DNA from: Siniperca chuatsi
Taxonomy: Eukaryota; Chordata; Actinopteri; Centrarchiformes; Sinipercidae
Assembly: GCF_020085105.1 (NCBI RefSeq)
Contig: NC_058045.1
Coordinates: 7,888,333 to 7,952,332 of the forward strand
Length of the DNA stretch: 64,000 nt
Direction: 5' to 3'
Shown: piece by piece, positions 25,355-48,390 of the stretch
How the letters are laid out: every line of letters starts with the position of its first letter
How positions within the stretch are numbered: position 1 is the stretch's first letter
Made by a program: the position numbers and the translations under genes
Notes under the pieces: model-generated
The model's database searches: none
The model's input: the letters and a program-made list of their open reading frames with translations, nothing else
What the model was told of the DNA's origin: nothing

Positions 25355-27120
25355 TCTTTCAGGTCACAAGAGTTTGTACCATCCAAAGCAATATTAGTTC
25401 TCTCCTTTTTCATCAACCTGGTGATGAAAGACAAAAAAGTGATGTATACATGAAAGAAAGAAAACAAAAAATGATGAAGATGACATGTAAATAAAAATAC
25501 CAACACTGCTACTAAATCTGACTTCTGAGCATTGTTCAGTTTTCTTCACAAGTATAACCTCTTTGGTAAATTATCCTAACTGAGAGGACAACAAAATATC
25601 TAACTTCTAACTGTTAACACACAATAACATATTTCAACATCAACAACTAACTGTTAGCTGTTAGGACCGCTAACACAGTACCGTAGCTAGCTAACTCGCG
25701 ACACAGTAATGCCACACAAAACATAATAAACCATACCAGTCTTTGTATGTCGTCGTATCACGAAAGCCATGAATCCTTTAATATTCTCATTAAGTCGCCA
25801 TACTTCGTTATCGTCAAAACAAGTACAACAACCTATAGCAATACATACGGTCATTCGACCTGACGCTTGATTTCCAGAATGACGTGTATACGTCTGTCAA
25901 AAGAAAAACAATTGTCACGTGACGCTCTATGTGCTCTGCAATTGGCTGTTTATCACGTGTCCCTTAAATGGAATATGTTGATTGGTTGAAGAAGTTCTCT
26001 CACCGTTAACTAGCAGAGGACAAACTTTTAATAATAACCGGTGTACGCCGAATATCTCCTGGGTAGGCGGCGTCAGCGCCCAATATTAAAAACCGGTTCT
26101 CCACCCTTCTACGTTCTACACGGGATATAGGCATAATATAATGGAGCGCTACGCAGACTCTTTGAAATGTGACGATTACTCCTTACCCAAATGTCATAAT
26201 CACAAAACTAAAAACAGTTTAAAATACGCCTCGAAACTAAGATCACAGTATGTATAGTGTAATATTAATAGTAACACTTTATATTTACCAAAAACACAGC
26301 TAACTTACATAGTTGTAAATGCTGTAGCTGCTAACACTCACAACAACATCAGGGTCACTCTCGGACGGTTGAGGAGGGAATATTAACTGCATTCACCGAC
26401 AGAGGGCAGAAATGCGCTAACTTATAATGTCTAAGTGAACCTGATGCAGTAAAAGGATCGAAGAAGACATAGAAATGATGTTGCTTCTCGATAACACTCA
26501 CAACCTAAAGTAAAAAGTTAACACTGACATGTTTAGCGTTGGGTAAATAGTTAATAGGCAGAACTGCAATACACCAACGAGGCAGCAGTCGTGTCCCCCA
26601 AAAAGGTAAGTGTGGGTTTAAAAGAAAGGGGAATACATGGGCACTGCCTTCTGTTAGCCAGCGTCAGCTAACGTTAGGAGTGACGGTTGATGTCTATGAT
26701 GGCATAACGGTCAAATATAACGTTTAACGTTAGAAATAACTTAACCTACATAAGATCTAATCCAGCGTTAATCTATCTTTCTGGGGAGTAGAATTTCTGT
26801 TGCCGAAATTATTAAAATATAAGGTAAATGTTATTGTGTTGTTCGGTGTTAATTCATCAGTTCAAGCTAACGTAGAGGAAGAACACAAATGAAAGCAAGT
26901 CGGCCACAATCTCTGAACTGTAATGTTAGTCAGTTAACTGTAGTTAATATGGCAATGCCATCTAGCTAAGATATTTTCTATAATACTGTATTATAAGATA
27001 GCTATTAATTAAGGTGCCTTGTTTTCCAGATGTGTTAACACAAATTAACACTCCTTTGCTTTATTGCATGCAACACACTTTTACTCTTTACCAAACGATC
27101 ATTTTCTCTCTTAAATGCAG
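25355..27120. promoter_or_regulatory. Head-to-head promoter region of pnpla8 and dnajb9
   Basis: The two genes diverge from this interval. A perfect donor AAAAG|GTAAGT at 26605/26606 fits the end of a noncoding first exon of dnajb9, spliced to 27121. A possible pnpla8 5' UTR exon ends (minus strand) at about 25737 before GTATGG. Between them lie GTCACGTGAC (25914-25923), a second CACGTG (25954-25959), TGACGTGT (25880-25887) and two CCAAT boxes in reverse (ATTGG at 25941 and 25981). No TATA box is obvious. Transcript ends are inferred from splice signals only. Confidence 0.6.
25914..25923. promoter_or_regulatory. Palindromic E-box GTCACGTGAC (CLEAR-type)
   Basis: The perfect 10-bp palindrome GTCACGTGAC is identical to the consensus known as the CLEAR element, bound by TFEB/TFE3/MITF, and also suits USF and MYC/MAX. 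A second E-box (TCACGTGT) is 40 bp away. Binding is not shown by sequence alone. Confidence 0.5.
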
Positions 27121-27134
27121 GGGACATCAGAGCC

Positions 27135-28071
27135 ATGGCGACTGCACAGTCTGCTGTAACGTTTGCAGTGTGCGTCCTCGTTGTAACAGAGCTGATACTT
27201 GCCAGGAAGGACTACTACGATATACTGGGAGTGCCTAAAGATGCTACTGAGCGACAGATAAAAAAGGCTTTCCACAAGCTTGCAATGAAATATCACCCAG
27301 ATAAGAACAAGAGCCCGGACGCTGAAGTGAGATTCAGGGAAATTGCTGAAGGTACAGTTGATTCTTTCTTTTTGGGATTGTTTTGGTGTGTAAAAACGCA
27401 TTGTTTCCTGACATACTGGAGTAATATTCTTATTTCTAATGTAACATTTTGTCCAGCACTGTCTGTTTCAATATAGGGACTCTGGAGGATGTGGCCAAAG
27501 TTGAATGTACATGTTTAAGCTTGCACTTTACCATATATATCACTTGTCATCACCTTAGGTAGGCCTTTGTCACTATAACCATGCCTATTTAAAAATGTTG
27601 ATGAGATATGTACTAATCTTCTCGAGCCTTCTCCTGAATCTTGTCTTTCTTTATGCAGCTTATGAAACTTTATCAGATGAACTCAGAAGAAGAGAATATG
27701 ACCAGTTTGGTGACACCTCTGCATACTTCACTGGGGAAACGCAAGGCAGACATAGACAGAGTGCCCGCCAACCTTTCAGCTTCAACTTTGATGACATTTT
27801 CAAGGATTTTGACATCTACAGCCAGAACAGGCATGCCCGTCACCGAAGACACTTTGATGAACACTCCAGACATAAGAGACACTTTCAAGGAGGTTTTGGA
27901 GCAGGTATCTTTGATGACATGTTTGATGACATAGAGAGAAGGTTTACCTTTGACAGACACACCAAACAGACTGAAAACAGGTTTCATGGTGCATCAAAAC
28001 AACACTGTAGGACAGTGACACAGCGCAGAGGAAACATGGTAACCACATACACAGACTGTACTGCATCTTAA
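27135..28071 (+). CDS. dnajb9: DnaJ homolog subfamily B member 9 (ERdj4)
   Basis: Two coding exons, 27135-27351 and 27659-28071, give 209 codons plus stop (human: 223 aa). The second exon joins in phase: GAA G|CT TAT reads E-A-Y and completes the J domain. The first 23 residues form a hydrophobic signal sequence. The J domain runs from about residue 26 to 90, with the invariant HPD at 54-56 that stimulates the ATPase of Hsp70/BiP. It is followed by a Phe/Gly/Arg/His-rich region ([17 protein letters not shown]) typical of ERdj4. Known role: ER-lumenal co-chaperone induced by the unfolded protein response, which promotes ERAD and helps BiP repress IRE1. The exon carrying the ATG starts at 27121 after TTAAATGCAG, and 14 nt of 5' UTR precede the start. 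It diverges from pnpla8, as expected for this conserved vertebrate neighbourhood. Confidence 0.96.
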
Positions 28072-29965
28072 GATGCAATGTAAAATGACCTCTGACTTAA
28101 AACTGCCTTAAGGGGATACAATATTGTTGTATTGATTAGGTAACAGAAAGCCACTTGGTTCAAATGCTGTGAACAGTGACACGAAGATCTGACATTCAGG
28201 CACAGAATGACAACGTGAACACTCAGTTTACTTAGCTACTTAGGTCTAAATTCAAATAAGCTATGTTCCTGTGTGTGCTCATGGACTTGTACATGATTGT
28301 AGTAGTTTTTCACCTATTGTTGAAGTAAGATGACAGGGAGTATTTTGTCAGTATTTTTAAGCACCTTGTTTGATAGTGGAATTTGCTAACTTTACTGTTT
28401 GGAAAAATAAAACAATCATACCGAAACTGGCACAGGAATATCCATGTGTCAGTTCATCACTAGTTCACTACGTCCACCTTGTTCTTTTGTACAGTTTTTA
28501 GTTTCTTTTGTATAGGTCTTGCCATTGTGGGTCTCAAAACACGCTCAAAACAAGTAGAAACAATAGCAGTCAGTGGAGTTTTGCTTATGGCTGTCAAATG
28601 GGGAGCATTGTCAACAAAAATCAGTGACCCTCCACATGTAGCTGGTGTTTGTACTACATCTTGTTGAAATATTTGTGTATTCTACACTGCCAGTCACATT
28701 TTTTGAACATCATATATTTTAACATTTGTGGTTAAATCTCCATCTGTGCAATTATAAAGTAATTGTATATATCTGTAAAGTAGGAAAGAGGTATAAGTAA
28801 ATAGAGAAATGATTGTGACTCAGATTTTAGTGAAAGTAGCCTAGATCTACAGGGCTGGGCTGAACACAGATGTCATAGCTTTTCAATTAATACAGTTAAG
28901 TGTGAAGCCTGTAATGTTCTGTTTTTCTTGGACTGTTTGTGGTATTTTGCTATTTAGATATCTGGACTGAGACCATCTTTAATACGAAAAAGTCACAACC
29001 ATTTCAAATTTCTGAAACCCAAATTTACTCATATTTTTAGATGTAGAGTATTAAATCTGAATTGACAATTATAATGCTTGAAATTTAACCAAAAATCCTC
29101 AAATATAGGTATTTAAAAACTTATGACTGGCATGTAAGACAAACTACAAAGGATGTTCTATGTGTAAACTATCTTGCAGAGGACCAACTGAACTGCAAGC
29201 TGACTACAGTATGTACTCAAGGTTTCATGACTAGTAATTTTACTAGTCACAAGAGTTGTATTTTTTTTTTTTTAATGGAGAGAAGTGTAATATACTGCTT
29301 TTAAAAAAAAATCAACATTAAGTGTAAGAATACTGCACTACAGTACTACAATGCTGAAGAAATACTGTATGTATAAGTACATACAAGCATCAATGTTCAG
29401 CACATTCTCTGAATCTGGTGATGGCTACTCACAACAGTGTTGACTAGTTGTTGAAACCCCCAGTACAAACTGTTTTCCTAACATATCATCTGTTACCTCA
29501 TACCTTTAAACTAGTTACAGTGACATGCTCCTTTTACACTGTAGTGAGCAATATTTATTTCCTATATTGGTAGTGTTGTAAATATTCAATGGCACTTTCA
29601 ATTTTGTATAATTAAAAAATGTGTTTGAAGAAATAAAACGCAGAGACCAAACAGAGCTTCCTTATGTTTACTTATTTTTTTATGTTGTGTAAGAGTGAGA
29701 ATGTTGTGTCCATTCACATTTTGAATAAGAGAAGCAAAATCTGACATATTCCATCTTTAATGAACATTTTGCAGCATTGTTGTATATTGTTTTGCTTGTA
29801 ACAAAACTGCTTGGTGATGCCAGAGTTACTTGTGAGTGAAAATCATAGAAAGACCACAGCTTACTAGAAGTTTCCCAAAGATGTTTGTTAAACTTATGGC
29901 TAACTGTTCTGTACTGTAACTATATACTGTAAAGTTCCAATAAATTTGTTGAAACAAACATTTGT
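28072..29965 (+). other. dnajb9: dnajb9 3' UTR and downstream flank
   Basis: AT-rich and without a recognisable gene. AATAAA signals on the plus strand occur at 28406-28411, 29632-29637 and 29939-29944, so transcripts with 3' UTRs of about 0.35, 1.6 or 1.9 kb are possible. Vertebrate dnajb9 commonly has a long 3' UTR. Which site is used cannot be read from the sequence. Confidence 0.5.
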
Positions 29966-30159
29966 CTACCAGAAATGTGTCAGTTAGCTAGGTAACTTTC
30001 CAGAAGCTAAGTCCCTGCCTATAAAATAACAGGTCAGGTTCTTACTGGTTTCATCATAAATGTATTCATGGCTATTACACATAAATATTTTGGTACGCAT
30101 CTTAGTTACTGTTGCTTAGAGGAAAATAATTATCTTTCTTTTCATTGGTACAACACGAG

Positions 30160-40777
<10,618 letters not shown>

Positions 40778-41679
40778 GGGTGGCCTCTCTTCAGCAGGCT
40801 CTTCATCCCACATGGACCCTCATTCCTCATGGACCATCAAACCCCTGCTGAGTCTCCCAGCACCTCAAACTGCAGAGACTATCAACTTGAAAATGCACTG
40901 CTGTGGATATGCGTATATAGAAACATAGTTTTAATGTACAGTAAGGACTTGGAATTAATGAAAGGCAGCACATACCTTCAGCATCACACACGCTCCTGTA
41001 CCTAGATTATTATATTGTTCTTAATATATTGTAATTAAAACAATATATAGATAAAGTTATTCATCACCACTATGTGGAGCCTTGCTGAGGAATGTCTGCT
41101 CTTAATGTAGATTTGAATTAAAGAAATAACAAACCTAAGCTACAACATGTAGATGCTCTCTTTATCATGTCAATTATTTTATTAGATGTTGACAAAATAA
41201 TGTGTCTACTGCTAATTGTTCCAAAGAAATGCATTACATTTAGATGTTTTAGTGGGAAAATACCCCACCATTTTTACACACTCTTCTGTTTCCTGTTTAT
41301 AACAGCATTATTTTTATGTAGACATGGAACTGTCAGACCCATATTTGTCTTTTTCTTTACATGTCCTTATTCAACAAGATCTCTTACAGAAGTTTAGGGG
41401 TTTCAATACATTCAATCAGCTGTTATTGAATCATTCTGGCTGCTTGAGTTTTTGTATAAATGTGTTATAGTACTGTATGTTGGACTTCATTACACAGAAA
41501 CAGACAATCTGTATGGTTTGCAGAGAGTCAGCAGGATGGATGTAATGAGTTATTTATTGTTTTGATATCATGATAACTGACTTGTAACCCAACACAACAG
41601 ATCAATGAAAACACATATAATAGAAACGTGGGCCAATCACTGGTGTCACGGTCTGCCTCTTCCCTGTCTGGCTGCTCCT
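40778..41679. other. Convergent 3' ends of dnm1l and the troponin T gene
   Basis: The dnm1l stop (TGA 40775-40777) and the troponin T stop (minus, 41680-41682) face each other 902 bp apart. On the plus strand, ATTAAA occurs at 41034-41039 and 41117-41122 as possible dnm1l poly(A) signals. On the minus strand, AATAAA (41553-41558 as TTTATT) lies about 120 nt past the troponin stop. No other gene is seen. Confidence 0.6.
41553..41558 (-). terminator. Poly(A) signal of the troponin T gene
   Basis: Minus-strand AATAAA about 120 nt after the stop codon, giving a short 3' UTR as expected for a troponin T transcript. Confidence 0.6.
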
Positions 41680-44600
41680 TTACCTCAGCCGGCCACCCAT
41701 CTTGCCCTTGCCACGACCTTTGGCGCTGAAAGGGTGCAGGAAAAGAACAGCAGACTTTAGCATAAGTGGAGGCCATTCGATTGCAGCACTCAGCAAATCA
41801 ATCAACAAAACAGTGAACAGTGTATTTTGGTTCACACATAATTGATGGTAAAAACAGAAACCCCACCCCAAACCACAGGGCATGTTTTAAACCCTCAAGA
41901 CAAGATCATGCAGAAATAATCAAATCTGGATTGTTCCCACGTGTGAAGATCTTTACTGCAAACGTGAGGCTTGTTTTGGCATTATGATGGTACCCAACAT
42001 AATTTTCTGGAGATTGCAGCATATTCTCATAGTCTCAGACTTCCAACCGCTTTTCTGACAAAATACATTTTCCTTTTTTGTAAGAATACAGTACAGGATC
42101 TGTATCCCTAATGACACTGAAAAAAAACGTTCCTTTAAAGTTTTGAAAGAGTTGTGTTCATGCTCAGATATTTAAGTATGCAGTCCTCAATAATTACACA
42201 ACTTCTGCGGGGCAGTTTATTCTGTGTCACAATTTGTGCTGCAGCCATGTTACAGAGCCCTCCTTTAAATTAGCATGCCAGAAGCAACGTAAATGCAAAC
42301 TTGTAAGGACATTTGAACAATGACAGAGGACATTCATAATGCAATGATTGAGATTGGTGGAGAATGATTGGCCTCAGAGAGGCACAGAGGGTTGTAGCTA
42401 ATCTGCAGTTTGAGCATCTGTGTTTTAACATTCAAAGAATGTACTCAAGTTATAGTACTCTGTGATCTCTGATCCATCCATGTCTATAACGATAGGAAAG
42501 TGTGAAAGGGTATTTAGGTAATCAAAACAGAGACAAGACCAGCAGCTAGTCTTAATCATAATCCATTGTAAATCGACTCAGGGGTTTGTGTACTTACCTC
42601 TGGTGGTCCTGGACTCGGGCGAGAAGCTGGTTAATCTGAAAGGACACAAACCTTGCTAAGCATTTTAAAGAACACAGACAGGATACCTGACATGTCCAGC
42701 AGAGGTTACTGTGTTGCTGTGCGGATGCTCTGTGTACCCAACATATCCTTTACCCTTGGCCTTTCAGTATAAACTGATGTCGTTTGTCTCAAGATTTTAC
42801 TTGAGACAAATTACATCATTGTAGAACTTGCAGCTGTGTGTTGGATGACTTACATCATACTTCTGTCTTTTGAGTTTCTCACTGAGATCAAACTTCTCAG
42901 CCTCCAGCCCCATCAGCCACTGCCACAGCTCATTGGCCTTCTCCCTAAACACAGACAATCAGAGGTCATAATAAGAGCATATCTACCAATGCCAAAAGTA
43001 TATATTCAGAGTGCAATCTTTGAGACAATGTTCAAATAGACATGAAACCCTGCACAGCTTTGTCATACTTAAGTTTCTCCTCATTCAGATGATCAACATT
43101 GAGAGCCTTCCTGCGATCAGCCAGGATCTTCTTCTTTTTCTCCCTCTCAGTTTGTTTCTTGCCTCCTCTTCTGCTCTCACCCTGTGTTGGTCAAATAAAC
43201 AAGATACATAAATCAGTGTGACTGAAACAATCAGGTACATACTGTTCTTTGAATTCATCCTTGTCTACAACTGACTGATAAACTGACTAAAAGAAATGGA
43301 AAATATTATGACTACTCTAGTTAGCACAACAGAGTAACTTTTGCTTACACATTTAGCCTTTTTCTTGCCACGCTGGCGGCACCACTTCAGTCTGGTCCAG
43401 ACTGAAATATCTTGAGAACTACTGGATGGATTTAGATGAATCTTGGTACAGACATTCATGGCCGCAAGAGGATAAATCCTACTGACTTTGGAGATCTGTA
43501 AAAACTTCCCTGACCTTTCATCTAGCACCATCATCAGTTCCAATACTTTGGTTTATGACCTGTACAACTAATGACATGTATTACCCGCCTCAGCTTTACT
43601 TTGTGTTAAGTGCTTTAGAAAACACCACTGTGTTTAAGCACAGCCTCACAGAGCAGCTAGTGTAGCTGTAGACTCTTAGTCTTGTTCAAGTATATTCTAA
43701 CATCAGTAATTGTATTTTCACCTGTGCACATTTCAAATGATGTTTTGTATTCAAATACTTTCGGAAAGGCAAGATTGTCAAAGTAGCTTACAGTGATGCT
43801 GATATGGGACATTCAGGGAGACTATTACATTTACGTTTGACCCTGTTTTCCTTTTTAAAGCCAATCTGAAAGATAGTCACCACTTTTAGGGACATCCCTG
43901 AATTGGAGAGGGGTTGGTTTACAGCGTGCATTCATACTTCAGTGGTTACAGTTTGGTGACCCTGCGTAACAAAGTAAGTTAATAGAAAGAGCTATTTTTG
44001 TACTTCTACATCAAGTCAAGCAACAGCATGTCTACTTAAGATGGATTTTGGAGTACTTTTTCCATCCCTGTTCATTATGTTTCCCATTGAAATACTATGA
44101 GCCATGAGAAGTTGAATGACCTTTTGTCCAGCACTGTACTGCTGTGTCATGTTTGAGAGGGCCTTCTTCTTCTTGAAGTCCTCATCCTGCTTCTTGCGGT
44201 GCTCCTCCTGCTCCTTCCGCTCTTTTTCCTCCTGTATCCAGCACAGGTCGATCATTTAGAGAAGAAACTGATGTCTTCATGTTGTCTGGTATGATGTGCC
44301 ATAGTGTTGAGGATATGAGTAAATGTACACTGAGACCGTACCGCAAGTCTGGCCTGCCTCTCCTTCTCTCTCTCTGTGCGGACCCTTTGCTGCTCTGCTC
44401 TCTCAGCACGACGTTTCTCCTATAAAACAGACAAAGACGGTCATGGTGATTTTGACCAAACAGAAACACCACGATTCCTCTTTGACTGACACACTCACAA
44501 TTCTGTTAACAAGGGCGATGAGCTCCTCCTCCTCTTTCTTCCTCTGGATGAAGTGAGCCTCGATCAGAGACTGCAGCTCAGACAGATCCTTCTCCTGACG

Positions 44601-45316
44601 CTTCCTGTGGATGTCCTGCCATCAGAAAAACAAATCAGGGTCAGACATTATTAGAATGTATCTGTTGTTTGTGAAATCTGAACCAAATTGATGTTTCTAT
44701 CAAGAAGGAGGCTTTTAATAAGGTCGACTCACATCAAAATCCACTTTTTCGCCATCAGGGATCTTTGGGGCGGTAATATTTGTCATAAACCTGTGGAGGT
44801 GAACAGTTTATTATTGCTTAATCTGCCATAAGTGGTGTTTTTAACTGGTTAACTAAAGAGAGCTAAGACACTTACTTAGGCTTGGGCTTTGACTCATCTA
44901 GGATAAGGAAAAGAAAATAGAAGCCACTATGAATAAATTCACATGCGAGTAGGAAGTATATATTTAAAAGAAAAAAGGAAAAACATTAAATGACCGTTTC
45001 CTCACCTGTTGCCTCCTCTTGCACTGATGATCAGGAACGTAAATGATTAGTAAAATGTTTGGAAATTAAATGGGGTATATAAAAAGAAACTTTCTTACCT
45101 TCTTCCTCCCTTCAGAAGAACAGCAGTGTTGAAAAAAAGAATAAAAATAATACAAAAATAAATAAATAAAATAATAATTTGGAAAATCCAAAACAATATT
45201 GACATGAATTCATTTTTTTCATCACAATATGGAGATATTGAAATAATTGAAATAAAAAGTATAAAAATGAGTACATACTGAACTTCCTCCTCCACGACTT
45301 CTTCTGTGTCAGACAT
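41680..45316 (-). CDS. Troponin T, cardiac-type group (tnnt2-like)
   Basis: Twelve coding exons in transcript order: 45316-45279, 45109-45099, 45023-45006, 44897-44876, 44790-44733, 44615-44499, 44419-44342, 44231-44121, 43181-43069, 42944-42854, 42635-42598, 41725-41680. They total 741 nt, 246 aa. The protein starts [13 protein letters not shown] with a very short acidic N-terminal region, partly built from 11-nt and 18-nt exons. The tropomyosin-binding core follows: [18 protein letters not shown], then [20 protein letters not shown]. The I-T arm contains [35 protein letters not shown] and [18 protein letters not shown]. The [18 protein letters not shown] blocks resemble cardiac TNNT2 more than TNNT1 or TNNT3; a teleost-specific tnnt2 paralog (such as tnnt2e) is possible but not settled. 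Known role: anchors the troponin complex to tropomyosin on thin filaments. The end, [13 protein letters not shown], departs from the usual GRWK. A 5' UTR exon probably ends at 46398. Confidence 0.92.
43385..43560 (-). mobile_element. Interspersed repeat family A fragment in a troponin T intron
   Basis: On the minus strand it reads GTCATAAACCAAAGTATTGGA, GCTAGATGAAAGGTCAGG, CCATGAATGTCTGTACCAAG and ATATTTCAGTCTGGACCAGA, matching the copies at 8866-9660 and 47270-47755. Truncated, non-coding. Confidence 0.6.
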
Positions 45317-46520
45317 TTTGTTATGGATGAGCTCTGCAAAATGGATCCCTATTAGCCTATTTTAAGACTGGCAAATATATCTGATCATTAAACAACATAG
45401 CAGAGCAAGAGATGGCAGCAGTTCAAGCTGTTTACAATGCACTGACCCAAATATCTGTGGTCACTGTGGCACTAGTGGAAAAAGTTTTCTGAGCAATAGC
45501 AGCAATATCACAATAAAATACTCTGCTATAAGTAAAAGTCCTGCATTCAAAACAATTAATTTAGAATAAAAAGATCTTACAGTACCTGTTAGTGGCAAAA
45601 TGTGCTTAAATTCAAAAACAAAAGTTCTCATGATGAAAGGTCTCCTTTAATTAATGTTGCAAGCTGTAAAAAGTACTTGAGTGTTGAATTACTCATAATC
45701 TGAAAGGTAGCTACTGGTAGTTATTACAGCTGGAAGGCAATTTAAGTGAAATAAAAAAGTATAATATCAAGTAAAGAGCCTCAAATTTGTATTTAAGTAC
45801 AGTGTTTAAGTAAACGCACCTGGTTTATTTCACCTCAGGTTATTACTCAACAAATATTTAATCTATTTTGTATCAGAGGGAGGTGCGTTTAGTGTTAGTC
45901 TGAAAATTAAGTCACTTCAGCTTTCAGGTAATTTTGGTGAAATAAAAAGGAAATGTGCCCCTTAAAGTAGCACAAAAGTTAAAAACTGGACTTAGTTACT
46001 TTCCATCTAAGGTTATTACTCTCCAAATATTTATTTTTTTTATCTGAGCAGGGTATGTTTACTGTAGGTAATTGTAAATACCAACCTATGCATTAACAGC
46101 AGTACCACTGGTGTGAAGCAAGTAATCTCAACCTTTGTGTGAGTAGCTATGGATGCAGGTTAGTCACATTTGGTGAGAACAGTGGGAGTGAGAAAAGACT
46201 GAAACAGGGATGTGAAGATGTTACATGTTGAATGTGGCTTTAAGATCTTAGCAGGCAGTGAACACAGTTAAAAAATGACTCAGTTATCTCCAACTCAGGA
46301 ATCAGGAAATATTTTTTAGACAACAATTAATTTCAAGATTTATGACTAACCAAGGCTTTAATTTAAAGTAGCAGTACTGACATAAGAGAGTCCTTACCTG
46401 TGACCCAGACAGACGGAGCTCAGAGACGAGCGACAGACTTCAGCTCCTTGAAGTTCACAAACAAGTTGAGCATCAAGGATACATAGTCCAGCCCTTCTTA
46501 CACATGTGACTGCAGCACCC
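45317..46520 (-). other. Troponin T 5' UTR intron, noncoding exon and promoter
   Basis: Just above the ATG, the acceptor TTTTGCAG|AGC ends at 45334, leaving 17 nt of UTR in the coding exon. A donor GTAAGG at 46397-46392 fits a noncoding first exon from 46398 upward. CACATGTG (46501-46508) is an E-box of the myogenic bHLH type, of uncertain relevance. A decayed copy of the 'CAGTGGTGGAAG' MITE family lies at about 45476-45850. The exact start of transcription is unknown. Confidence 0.45.
45476..45850. mobile_element. Decayed relic of the CAGTGGTGGAAG MITE family
   Basis: Phrases such as AGTAAAAGTCCTGCATTCAAAA, AAAAAGTACTTGAG and TTTAAGTACAGTGTTTAAGTAAA match the better-preserved copies at 49441-50303 and 52199-52917, shown here in short blocks. 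The ends are lost and no target duplication is visible. Confidence 0.5.
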
Positions 46521-46565
46521 TATGGCTGGTCAGTCTATTGTTAGACAGCTGGACAGCTCTGTCTC

Positions 46566-46567
46566 AG

Positions 46568-46593
<26 letters not shown>
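46566..46593. repeat. (AC)n microsatellite
   Basis: About fourteen AC units upstream of the troponin T first exon, between it and the cald1 3' region. Confidence 0.9.
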
Positions 46594-46598
<5 letters not shown>

Positions 46599-47269
46599 TG
46601 CTAACGCACATTCTGCAGGTACATTCCTGCCCTGGCAAAATGTCATATATCCATTCAAGCTTTAACCAGCCACTCAGGTTTCAACACTACATAATTTCAG
46701 GAGAATTTAGGAAGGACATGAAGCAATGTTTCCTCCCAATAGCTAAAATCAAGACAACAGATCTATAACACATTTTGTTTTTATTGCTGAAGCAAGTACA
46801 AACAATAATTTCAAACATTCAAACAAAGCAATCTACTACAACAATACTGAAAGACTCACATTTGGGCAGGATTCAACTCATGTGCACTGCTGACTGACAG
46901 GAACACCAGGGTACAATTTAAAGTTAATTACAGGCATTGTTAAAACAGAGTGCATGTTGCCATTATATTTTAAACCTTTATCGCTGCTGCAATACAAATA
47001 AACTGCAAAATTAGTGGCATGTAAACTGATGATAGATAAGCAAGACTGCTACCTGTTTGTTAAATAGTTTTGGATTTGGTCACAGAAAAGTTGTTACAGT
47101 GGATACTCGCTTACATATATTCATAGACTTTGTTGATGCTTATATTACATAGTAATGTGATTTTTAAACTTATAAGGGGTTTATAGACTGTAACTAATGG
47201 TTCTCATTTTCTAAGTCTGCAGTTATAAATGCTAATAAGTCATTGATATTTCTTGGATGCCCTGCAAAG

Positions 47270-47755
47270 CTAAATGCTAACGTCGGCATGCTAACATACT
47301 CACACTGACAATGTTAACATGTTGATGTTTAAATGGTATACTGTTTACCATGTTTACCATCTTCAGTTTGTTAGCAAGCTAACATTTGCTAATTAGCACT
47401 AAACACAAAGTGCAGCTGAGGCTGATGGGAATGTTATTTTTGCAGGTATTTGGTCATAAACTAAAGTATTGGACACTGAATTCATCCTGAGGGGGACATG
47501 AATGTGTGTACAAAGTTTTGTGTTAATCTATCCTGTAGATTTTGAGATGTTTCACTGGATAAGTGAAAAATTTCACCTGCTGGTAGAGCTAGATGAAAAG
47601 TCAGGGGATTACCAAAGTCATTAGGATTCATTATCTGGAGACCATGAATGCCTGTACCAAATTTCATGGCAATGCATCCAGTAGCTGTTGAGATAGTTCA
47701 GTCTAGACCAAAGAGGTGGATCAGCAGACCGATATTGTTATCCTTAGAGCCACAA
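47270..47755 (+). mobile_element. Interspersed repeat family A, copy 2
   Basis: It starts near GCTAAATGCTAACG and contains GCTAATTAGCACTAAACACA, GGTCATAAACTAAAGTATTG, CATGAATGCCTGTACCAAAT and the end CAGTCTAGACCAAAGAGGTGGA. Same order of blocks as the copy at 8866-9660 and the shorter copy at 57380-57690. Non-coding. Confidence 0.65.
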
Positions 47756-48390
47756 CGCTAGTAACCCAAAACTGGCTCTCATTATTTACCATTAATGAAG
47801 TCATTAGTTGCCAGCATCCAGCTCAGTGGCAGTATACTCTAACAATTAAAATGCGAGCTGTGAGATGGACATTGAACAGCCTTGTTTATCACATGGAGTC
47901 AAAATAGTGACTATCATCCCAAAAAGCAGTGAGTGTGTATGTCAATAAAACACAAATGCTTATTATTGGGTACAAGCTATATGACAATCACACGAAGAGC
48001 AGACATGTCAGAGTGGCTTGAAAGCAATATAACATTTAAGCATCCAGACAGCCATCTGAAATTTGTAAGGATTTGATTAAACAGATGGATACTACACAAT
48101 ACATTATCTATTAAGCATTTAACATGTGGTACTTTGTCCTGAAAATCCTTACTAGGTATGACATATTTGGGGATTTGGAGATAGTGCCAAAGTTACTCAT
48201 AAAGATACAGCTGGAAGACTTTGATGCTGGAATCCTTTAATGTCACTCATCCTGGCCCCTCGTCTTTTCCTCCCTCTGGTGTGAACTTCATATGAAATAC
48301 AGGTTACGCTGAAGGGAAATTGATGCACATACAGTAGCAAAGCCTTGTGTTTGGTCAGGTAAGGCTTGATTTAAATGGGGATGTCAATGG

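Larger units (their letters stand above)
46521..48390. other. Intergenic interval / possible cald1 3' UTR
   Basis: It contains an (AC)n microsatellite (46566-46593), a minus-strand AATAAA (46780-46785) that could end cald1 transcripts, and an interspersed repeat copy (47270-47755). No coding exon is recognised. Confidence 0.5.

Noticed and set aside
25860-25990. Full ER stress response element (CCAAT-N9-CCACG)
   Set aside because: CCAAT and CACGT cores are present, but the 9-bp spacing is not met in either orientation.
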